Positions 1 through 7,969 of a stretch of DNA of 45,837 nucleotides are shown one piece after another; position 1 is the stretch's first letter, and every line of letters starts with the position of its first letter. The notes under the pieces were generated by a model. The model did no database searches. It was not told the origin of the DNA and worked only from the letters and a program-made list of their open reading frames with translations. The stretch is from Streptomyces sp. CBMA156 (GTDB lineage Bacteria > Actinomycetota > Actinomycetes > Streptomycetales > Streptomycetaceae), in NCBI RefSeq assembly GCF_014596515.1, contig NZ_MSJQ01000256.1:1-45837 (forward strand), written 5' to 3'. The translations under genes and the position numbers were made by a program.

Positions 1-1126
1 GTCCGGCGCGGGCGGCCGCGGCCCAGGCGACCAGGGCGACGGCGGCCAGTGTGCCGCCCGCCACCGCGACGTCCACCCAGGGGGCGATGCCGGAGGTCGT
101 GGTGCCGTAGAACGAGCCGGTGGTGGCGAGCACCGGGATGGTCAGCGCGTTGCCCGCGGCCACCCCGAGCAGGGTGCCCGCGGTGGCCGGGACCAGCGCC
201 TGGGCGACGTACGCGCGCACCACCTGGGCGGGGGTGCAGCCGAGCGCCTTGAGCACGCCGATCCGCCGGGTGGCGGCGCCGACGGCACCGGCCACCACGT
301 TCCCCGCGACCAGCACCGACATCGCCATGCCGAGCAGGCCGAAGGCGACCATGAAGGGCAGGAACAGCGCCGTGTTGCGGTCCGAGCCCTGCTTGGCGGT
401 GAGCCAGGACTGCGCGCCGGTCAGCGCGCCGGCGGGCGCCGCGGCGACGACGGCGGCCCGGCCGGCGGCCATCGCCTCGGTGCTGCCGGCCTCGCCGAAG
501 CGGTAGAGCATCTCGTAGCCGGGGGTGCTGCCGGGCGGGGCGAGGGCGGCGACGGCCTCCGGGGCCACCCAGGCGTCGGAGGTCCGGCTGACGGAGCGGG
601 CGAAGCCGACGACCTTCAGCGTCGGGCTGCCCGGCAGGCCGGGCAGGCGCAGGGTGCCGCCCGGCTCCCGCGGGATGTCGTGGTACCCGGCCTCGATCAC
701 CACCTCGCCCGGCCGCTGCGGCCAACTCCCCTGGAGCAGGGTGAGGTCGTCGACCCCGGCGGCGGCCGCGGCGCGGCCGGTGACGGTCATCGGCGACATC
801 GTCACCCCGGGTGGCAGGTCCAGGCCGGGCCCGGGCCCCGGGTCGACGGTGACGGTGCGGTACGGCCCCGCGGTGGCCGTCACTCCGGCGGCGTGCGCGG
901 TGGCGGCGAGCTGCGCGGCGTCCGTCCGGGTGCCGTCGAAGCGCGCGGTGAGGTGGGCGCCGTGCTGGCCGTCGAAGGCCCGGTCGAAGGGGGCCTGGGA
1001 GGCCACCAGCAGAGAGCCGCCGAGGACGGAGCAGGTGGTGGCCACCAGCGCGGCCAGCCCGACGGCGGCGGACTGCGTCCGGCGCCTGCGGACGCCCGCG
1101 CGCACCACCCTTCCGAGGGCACTCAT
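1..1126 (-). CDS. ABC transporter permease, MacB/FtsX type (3' end cut by window edge)
   Basis: Membrane permease of a MacB-type ABC exporter; the cytoplasmic partner is the ATPase just upstream. About 375 codons are visible and the C-terminus lies beyond the left edge. An N-terminal membrane segment (about residues 18-40) is followed by a long extracytoplasmic MacB-core-like domain, then an FtsX-type membrane domain (from about residue 265: membrane helix, then GVLKALGCTPAQVVRAYVAQ, the cytoplasmic coupling region). The ATG overlaps the TGA of a 26-codon repeat ORF (ATGA), so translation is probably coupled through it. Family membership is clear. The substrate is unknown; beside a two-component system such exporters often handle antimicrobial peptides or lipids, which is inference here. 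Confidence 0.85.
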   Translation of the reverse strand, partial: MSALGRVVRAGVRRRRTQSAAVGLAALVATTCSVLGGSLLVASQAPFDRAFDGQHGAHLTARFDGTRTDAAQLAATAHAAGVTATAGPYRTVTVDPGPGPGLDLPPGVTMSPMTVTGRAAAAAGVDDLTLLQGSWPQRPGEVVIEAGYHDIPREPGGTLRLPGLPGSPTLKVVGFARSVSRTSDAWVAPEAVAALAPPGSTPGYEMLYRFGEAGSTEAMAAGRAAVVAAAPAGALTGAQSWLTAKQGSDRNTALFLPFMVAFGLLGMAMSVLVAGNVVAGAVGAATRRIGVLKALGCTPAQVVRAYVAQALVPATAGTLLGVAAGNALTIPVLATTGSFYGTTTSGIAPWVDVAVAGGTLAAVALVAWAAAARAG

Positions 1127-1203
1127 GCGCCCACCTCGCTACGCTCGGCAGGCGCTTCGCGCAACGCGCACCTCCCGATGATGAGCTCACTCCGCTCACT
1201 CAT
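1123..1203 (-). repeat. MIRU-like coding repeat, copy 1 (26-codon ORF between ABC ATPase and permease)
   Basis: A 78-bp element plus stop codon reads as a 26-residue peptide beginning MSERSEL and ending EAPAERSEVGA. Its ATG overlaps the ATPase TGA and its TGA overlaps the permease ATG (ATGA at both ends). A second copy at 18086-18166 lies in the same setting between galT and galK; I count about 66 of 81 identical bases. The 12-mer pattern GAGCGNAGNGAG (coding ERSE) occurs near both ends. An internal stem GGTGC/GCGCC is kept as GGTGC/GCACC in copy 2. Mycobacterial MIRUs are known to sit at such stop/start overlaps and carry such mini-ORFs. Homology to MIRUs is inference; the repeat itself is directly visible. 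Confidence 0.8.
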
Positions 1204-1889
1204 GCCGCCACCGCCGAGTCCGCCTCGACCCGGCCGTCCCGCATCCGGACGGTGCGGGTGGCGCAGTCCCCGGCCAGTGCCAGGTCGTGGGTGACGATCA
1301 GGATGGTCTGCCCGTCCTCGTGCAGCTCCCGGAACAGTTCCTTGACGTCCTCGCCCGAGGCCGAGTCCAGCGCACCGGTCGGTTCGTCGGCCAGCAGTAC
1401 GGTCGGCCGGTTCATCAACGCCCTTGCCACCGCGACGCGTTGGCGCTCGCCGCCGGAGAGCCGGCCCGGGTGGGCGCGGGCGTGCCGGTCGATGCCGAGC
1501 GCTTCCAGCAGCTCGGCGGCCCGGCGCCGGGCCTCGGCGCGCGGCACCCCGGCCAGCTCGCCGGCCATCACCACGTTGTCGGCCACGGTGAGGTCGTCCA
1601 GCAGGTTGAAGAACTGGAACACCATGCCGATCGTGCCGCGCCGGTAGCGGGCCGAGGCCGCCTCGCCCAGCCGGTCCACCCGTACCCCGGCGACGGTGAC
1701 CGTCCCGGCGCTCGGCCGGTCCAGCCCGGCCACCAGGTTCAGCAGGGTGGACTTCCCGCTGCCGGACGGGCCGAGCACGGCCACGCACTCCCCCGCCCGC
1801 ACGCTCAGCGTGACCCCGTCCAGCGCCGCCCCGGCCCCCTCGTAGTGCCGGCTCACCCCGCTCAGTCCGATCACCGGATCGCTGCTCAT
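1200..1889 (-). CDS. ABC transporter ATP-binding protein, MacB/LolD type
   Basis: Cytoplasmic ATPase (229 aa) that powers the FtsX-type permease downstream. Visible motifs in order are Walker A GPSGSGKSTLL (about residues 40-50), Q-loop FQFFNLLDDLT, ABC signature LSGGERQRVAVARAL, Walker B VLLADEPTGALD and the switch histidine in ILIVTHD. Its length is normal for the LolD/MacB ATPase family. The ATG is preceded by GAGGAG and GGGGA on the minus strand. Its TGA overlaps the ATG of the MIRU-like mini-ORF, so ATPase, mini-ORF and permease form one translationally coupled unit. The divergent histidine kinase/response regulator pair is the likely regulator, by position only. Confidence 0.95.
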   Translation of the reverse strand: MSSDPVIGLSGVSRHYEGAGAALDGVTLSVRAGECVAVLGPSGSGKSTLLNLVAGLDRPSAGTVTVAGVRVDRLGEAASARYRRGTIGMVFQFFNLLDDLTVADNVVMAGELAGVPRAEARRRAAELLEALGIDRHARAHPGRLSGGERQRVAVARALMNRPTVLLADEPTGALDSASGEDVKELFRELHEDGQTILIVTHDLALAGDCATRTVRMRDGRVEADSAVAA

Positions 1890-2061
1890 TTCCCCGCTCC
1901 TCGTCGTTGCCCGCCTGATGACGAGGACGAAGGTACGAGCGGGCCGCCCGGGCCCGCGTCCGCCGCCCGCGGCAGGTTCCGTACCTCGCCGGGCGGACGT
2001 CCGCCGGCGTCATCCTTCCGGTGTAGTCGAGGGATGTACCCGCTTCCCGCCGCCCGCGGGG

Positions 2062-2097
2062 CTGTCCCGCGGGGCCCCTGGCCCGCACAATGTCCCG
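2062..2097 (+). promoter_or_regulatory. Possible leaderless promoter of the sensor kinase
   Basis: CACAAT (2085-2090) lies 7 bases before the chosen GTG at 2098 and has a weak -35-like CTGTCC at 2062 with 17-bp spacing. No Shine-Dalgarno precedes that GTG, which would fit a leaderless transcript as is common in actinobacteria. The rest of the 208-bp divergent gap (1890-2097) holds no other signal I can support. Weak call. Confidence 0.25.
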
Positions 2098-3387
2098 GTG
2101 ATCAACCATCCGACGGTGCGACGGCTGTGGGCGGCGGTCCGCCCGGCCGGCGGCCCCGGCGCCGCGCCACCGCCCCGGCCGACCCGGCGCGGCCGGGCCT
2201 TCGACCTGTCCCTGGCCCTCTTCCTCGCGCTCACCAGCGGGCGCTACGCGACCATCGCGGAGAATCCGGGCCACCCGGGCCGGCACGGGCTGTTGCTGTT
2301 GCTGGTGCCGCTCGTCCCGCTGCCGCTGGTGCTGCGCCGCCACTACCCGCTGGCGGTGCTGTGGGCGGTGCTGCCGGCCGCCCTGCTGGTGCGGCACGCG
2401 TCCGAGGACATCGCGTACTCGGCGGGCGTGGCGGTGGTCGTCGCCGCGTACAGCGCCGCCGCGTACGGGCGCCGGCCGGGGGCCGTACTGCTGAGCCTGC
2501 CGGCGGCGACCGCCGCCCTGGTGGTGCTGTTCGGCGAGGCCAAGCTGCCGCACTTCCCCAACGGGGTGATCGCCGTCCTGCTGCTGGTGCCGGTGCTCGC
2601 GGTCGCCTACGAACTGCGGATGTGGCGCCGCCGGGTGGAGGAGGGGCGGGAGCGTCTCTCCGCCCTGGAGCGCGAGCAGCTGGCCGCGCTGCACCGCGCG
2701 GTGGAGCTCGAACGGGCCCGGATCGCCCGGGAGTTGCACGACATCGTCACGCACAACGTGAGCATGATGACGATCCAGGCCGGGGCGGCCCGCAAGATCC
2801 TGGACACCGCTCCGGACAAGGCCCGCGAGGCGATGGCCGCGGTGGAGTCCGGCGGCCGTGCGGCGATGACCGAACTGCGGCAGGTGATGGGCCTGTTGAC
2901 CATCGACTCGGGGACCATCGGCTCAGGGGGCATCGGCTCAGGGACCGGCGGCGCGGCGGGCGACACGGACCCGGCGGCCGCAGCCGACCTCAGCCCGCAG
3001 CCCGGCCTCGGCCGCCTCGGCGCCCTGGTCGAGGGCGTCCGGCAGGCCGGACTGCCGGTCGAGCTGACCGTCCGCGGCGAGCGCAGGACCGTCCCGCCCG
3101 GGGTCGAACTGGCCGCCTACCGGGTCGTCCAGGAGGCGCTCACCAACACCGTCAAACACGCGGGCGGCGCCGACGCCGCGGTCACCGTCGAGTACGCGCC
3201 CGGCCGGCTCCTGGTGGAGGTCACCGACACCGGCGGCCGCCCCACCGGCGCGGCCGCCAGCGGCAACGGACGCGGCCTGCTCGGCCTGCGCGAACGCCTC
3301 GCCGTCTACGGCGGCACCCTGCACACCGGCCCCCGGCCGCGCGGCGGCTACCGCGTCACGGCCCGTCTCCCCCTGGAGGACTCTTGA
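2098..3387 (+). CDS. Sensor histidine kinase, NarL/DesK-type (HisKA_3)
   Basis: Membrane sensor kinase (429 aa) that phosphorylates the response regulator encoded 4 bases into its own stop. The first ~170 residues carry five to six membrane helices. A short coiled region leads to the dimerisation/phosphoacceptor motif ARIARELHDIVTHNVSMM with His214, and the C-terminus has a GHKL ATPase (QEALTNTVKHAG N-box, then GNGRGLLGLRERL). A flexible Gly/Ser linker at about residues 269-283 is encoded by three 15-bp tandem units. The GTG at 2098 is chosen because it begins just before the membrane part; an ATG at 1918 in frame would add a basic, low-complexity 60 residues without a ribosome site. The start is therefore uncertain. 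The sensed signal cannot be read. Confidence 0.88.
   Translation: MINHPTVRRLWAAVRPAGGPGAAPPPRPTRRGRAFDLSLALFLALTSGRYATIAENPGHPGRHGLLLLLVPLVPLPLVLRRHYPLAVLWAVLPAALLVRHASEDIAYSAGVAVVVAAYSAAAYGRRPGAVLLSLPAATAALVVLFGEAKLPHFPNGVIAVLLLVPVLAVAYELRMWRRRVEEGRERLSALEREQLAALHRAVELERARIARELHDIVTHNVSMMTIQAGAARKILDTAPDKAREAMAAVESGGRAAMTELRQVMGLLTIDSGTIGSGGIGSGTGGAAGDTDPAAAADLSPQPGLGRLGALVEGVRQAGLPVELTVRGERRTVPPGVELAAYRVVQEALTNTVKHAGGADAAVTVEYAPGRLLVEVTDTGGRPTGAAASGNGRGLLGLRERLAVYGGTLHTGPRPRGGYRVTARLPLEDS
2902..2946 (+). repeat. 3 x 15-bp in-frame tandem repeat in kinase linker
   Basis: Three 15-bp units (2902-2916, 2917-2931, 2932-2946) of the form ATCGRCTCRGGGRSC encode IDSGT, IGSGG, IGSGT between the dimerisation helices and the ATPase domain. 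The unit length is a multiple of 3, so gain or loss of a copy would only lengthen or shorten the linker. Confidence 0.8.
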
Positions 3388-4070
3388 ACAGCTTGCGGGT
3401 GGTGGTCGCCGACGACCAGGCCCTGGTCCGCACCGGGTTCCGGCTGATCCTGGAGTCGGAGGGCATCGAGGTGGTGGCCGAGGCCGAGGACGGCGAGCAG
3501 GCCGTCGCGGCCGTCCGGCGCTGCCGGCCGGACGTGGTGCTGATGGACATCCGGATGCCCGGCCTGGACGGGCTGGAGGCCACCCGCCGGATCCTGGCGG
3601 ACGGCGCGCAGGAGCCGCCACGGGTCATCATGCTGACCACCTTCGACCTCGACCGCTACGTCTACGCGGCGATGGCGGCCGGGGCCAGCGGCTTCCTGCT
3701 GAAGGACGTCACCCCGGAGCACCTGGCGGCGGCCGTCCGGCTGGTCCGCACCGGGGACGCGCTGCTCGCCCCCGCGATCACCCGCCGCCTGGTCGAGCGC
3801 TTCGCCCGCCCGGACGACCCGGCCGGTGCCGCGCTCGCCCCGCACCGCGAGCTGGGCACGCTCACCCCGCGCGAGCTGGAGGTGACGGCGCTGCTCGCCC
3901 GCGGCCTCAGCAACGCCGAACTGGCCCGCGGGCTACAGCTCTCCGAGGCGACGGTGAAGACGCACGTGGCCCGGATCCTCGGCAAGCTGGGCCTGCGGGA
4001 CCGGGCCCAGGTGGTGGTCGCGGCGTACGAGACCGGGCTGGTGAGCGTGGGCTCCCCCGAGGGCCGGTAG
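3384..4070 (+). CDS. LuxR/NarL-family response regulator
   Basis: DNA-binding response regulator (228 aa) of the pair with the upstream kinase. The receiver domain shows the acidic pair DDQ (about residues 10-11), phosphoacceptor Asp55 in VVLMDIRMPGLDG, T in LTTFD and K in LLKDV. A linker leads to a LuxR-type helix-turn-helix, LTPRELEVTALLARGLSNAE with EATVKTHVARILGKL. It starts with TTG at 3384, overlapping the kinase TGA (TTGA). A good ribosome site GGAGGA lies at 3375-3380, so the pair is translationally coupled. Probable target: the divergent ABC exporter, by analogy with other such pairs. Confidence 0.94.
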   Translation: MNSLRVVVADDQALVRTGFRLILESEGIEVVAEAEDGEQAVAAVRRCRPDVVLMDIRMPGLDGLEATRRILADGAQEPPRVIMLTTFDLDRYVYAAMAAGASGFLLKDVTPEHLAAAVRLVRTGDALLAPAITRRLVERFARPDDPAGAALAPHRELGTLTPRELEVTALLARGLSNAELARGLQLSEATVKTHVARILGKLGLRDRAQVVVAAYETGLVSVGSPEGR

Positions 4071-4126
4071 CCCCCGGCGGGAGCGCGACGGGAACACTGC
4101 GGCGACCACGGCGGCGACCACGGAAC

Positions 4127-4164
4127 GGCGGGAGCCCGGGGGTCGGCGCCCCCGGGCTCCCGCC
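4127..4164. terminator. Bidirectional stem-loop between response regulator and katG
   Basis: Perfect 16-bp stem (4127-4142 with 4149-4164, arm GGCGGGAGCCCGGGGG) and a 6-base loop TCGGCG between two convergent genes. There is no T-tract, which is common in this genus. Confidence 0.75.
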
Positions 4165-4179
4165 GCCAGCCGCCCGGGA

Positions 4180-6432
<2,253 letters not shown>

Positions 6433-6559
6433 TCACTGCTACCTACGGCACCTACTGCTGCTGTCTGGTCCTGGCGCGCCACGTGTTGCCACGCTTGCCG
6501 CCGCGTACGGCGGTGACGGGAGTCACGTGCTGCTGCCACCCAGGCTAGCGCCGGAGCCG

Positions 6560-6587
6560 ATCCTACGATGGACGGAATCCAAGTCAA
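6560..6587 (-). promoter_or_regulatory. Predicted katG promoter
   Basis: Read on the minus strand, TTGACT (6587-6582) and TAGGAT (6565-6560) are separated by 16 bases, a good fit to the housekeeping HrdB-type consensus. They point toward katG. They lie in the AT-richer part of the katG/fur gap. Confidence 0.6.
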
Positions 6588-6661
6588 GAAAGACACCAAA
6601 GCCATATCCGATCGGGATTCGGAAGGCACCGGATGTGCATTGGTAAACTCCGGTCCACTAC

Positions 6662-6679
6662 TTGACCTGAATAGGTGAA
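6662..6679. promoter_or_regulatory. Inverted repeat at the fur start, likely autoregulatory operator
   Basis: TTGACCT-GAAT-AGGTGAA is an imperfect palindrome (6 of 7 arm positions pair) ending 5 bases before the fur ATG. Its right arm AGGTGAA also serves as the only ribosome-binding-like sequence, so protein binding would block expression. It is a candidate site for the encoded Fur-family protein; the consensus was not compared by search. Confidence 0.45.
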
Positions 6680-6684
6680 CCGAT

Positions 6685-7098
6685 ATGAGTGACCTGCTGG
6701 AGCGGCTGCGCGGGCGTGGCTGGCGCCTCACCTCCCAGCGGCGTGTCGTGGCCGAGGTCCTGGACGGCGAGCACGTGCACCTGACCGCCGACGAGGTGCA
6801 CGCCCGGGCGGCCGAGCGCCTGCCGGAGATCTCCCGGGCGACGGTCTACAACACGCTCGGTGAACTGGTCACCCTGGGTGAGGTCATCGAGGTGTCCACC
6901 GACGGGCGCGCCAAGCGGTACGACCCGAACGCGCACCACCCGCACCAGCACCTGATCTGCACCGGCTGCGGCGCGATCCGCGACGTCCACCCGCGCGGCA
7001 ATCCGCTGGCCGACCTGCCGGACGAGCAGCGCTTCGGGTTCGCGGTGGCCCAGGCGGAGGTCACCTACCGGGGGCTCTGCCCGGACTGCGCGGGCTGA
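6685..7098 (+). CDS. Fur-family peroxide/metal-responsive repressor (FurA/CatR type)
   Basis: Small dimeric repressor (137 aa) expected to control katG in response to peroxide or metal. The N-terminal winged helix contains RLTSQRRVVAEVL and the recognition helix ISRATVYNTLGEL. The C-terminal part has the His-rich metal site HHPHQHLIC and two Cys pairs, CTGC and CPDC, for structural zinc. Length is typical. In Streptomyces, Fur-type regulators of catalase (CatR, FurS) are known beside catalase genes; here the gene is divergent from katG rather than upstream in the same operon. A palindrome overlaps the region just before its ATG. Confidence 0.93.
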   Translation: MSDLLERLRGRGWRLTSQRRVVAEVLDGEHVHLTADEVHARAAERLPEISRATVYNTLGELVTLGEVIEVSTDGRAKRYDPNAHHPHQHLICTGCGAIRDVHPRGNPLADLPDEQRFGFAVAQAEVTYRGLCPDCAG

Positions 7099-7197
7099 TC
7101 ACGGGCTGATCACGGGCGCCCCGCACGGAGTGCTCGACGGGCGCGGCGTGCTCGACGGCTGCACCGATCGGGGGCGGGCATCCCGTAGGGTCGGCCA

Positions 7198-7818
7198 ATG
7201 GCGAAGTACTTCGACGTTCACCCAGAATCCCCCCAGCCCCGCACCATCGGCACCGTGGTCGCCGGCCTGCGCTCCGGAGACCTCATCGCGTACCCGACCG
7301 ACTCCTGTTTCGCCCTGGGCTGTCAGCTGGACAACCGCGACGCCCTCGACCGGATCCGGTCGATCCGGCGTCTCGACGAACGCCACCACTTCACCCTGAT
7401 GTGCATGGACTTCGCCCAGTTGGGCCAGTTCGTCCACATCGACAACAACGTCTTCCGCGCCGTCAAGGCGGCGACGCCGGGCAGCTACACCTTCATCCTC
7501 CCCGCCACCAAGGAGGTCCCCCGCCGTCTGCTGCACCCGAAGAAGAAGACGGTGGGGGTCCGGATCCCCGACCACGCCGTCACCAGGGCCCTGCTCGCCG
7601 AACTCGGCGAGCCCATGGTCTCCAGCACCCTGCTCCTCCCCGGTGAGGACGAGCCGCTGACCCAGGGGTGGGAGATCAAGGAGCGGCTCGACCACGTGCT
7701 GGACACCGTGGTGGACTCGGGCGACTGCGGCACAGTCCCGACGACGGTCGTCGACTTCTCCAGCGGCGAGGCGGAGATCGTCCGTCGCGGGGCCGGCGAC
7801 CCCGCGCGCTTCGAGTGA
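7198..7818 (+). CDS. YrdC/Sua5-domain protein (YciO-type, threonylcarbamoyl-AMP synthase family)
   Basis: Single YrdC-domain protein (206 aa). Family members make threonylcarbamoyl-AMP for the t6A37 modification of tRNA; the YciO branch is related but its role is less clear. Visible family features are LIAYPTDSCFALGCQ near residues 27-41, LDERHHFTLMC, PGSYTFILPATKEVP and KKKTVGVRIPDH. A dedicated C-terminal Sua5 domain is absent. The last residues form the usual VVDFSSGEAEIVRRGAGDP tail. AGGG lies 7-10 bases before the ATG. It stands alone after the fur gene with a 99-bp gap, so may have its own promoter. Confidence 0.88.
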   Translation: MAKYFDVHPESPQPRTIGTVVAGLRSGDLIAYPTDSCFALGCQLDNRDALDRIRSIRRLDERHHFTLMCMDFAQLGQFVHIDNNVFRAVKAATPGSYTFILPATKEVPRRLLHPKKKTVGVRIPDHAVTRALLAELGEPMVSSTLLLPGEDEPLTQGWEIKERLDHVLDTVVDSGDCGTVPTTVVDFSSGEAEIVRRGAGDPARFE

Positions 7819-7911
7819 CGGACCGGGCCTGCCCGAAGGGCCGCCTCAACCCCACTGGCCTGGAAGCGACTTGAGCCCTTTCCGGAAGCCGGGGACCAGG
7901 CGCTGAGGCAG

Positions 7912-7942
7912 CCGGCCCGGCACCGGCGCGACGCCGGGCCGG
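7912..7942. terminator. Stem-loop between convergent genes
   Basis: Perfect 10-bp stem CCGGCCCGGC (7912-7921) with GCCGGGCCGG (7933-7942) and an 11-base loop, between the stops of the YrdC-domain gene and the metallopeptidase. Confidence 0.55.
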
Positions 7943-7969
7943 GCGGGCCGGCCGCCGGCCACGGCCGGA

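Noticed and set aside
1123..2754. Long minus-strand frame of 543 codons over the ABC ATPase and kinase start
   Set aside because: Out of frame with the clear ATPase and composed of Arg/Gly/Pro-rich shadow sequence. Only its last 26 codons are of interest, as the repeat ORF.
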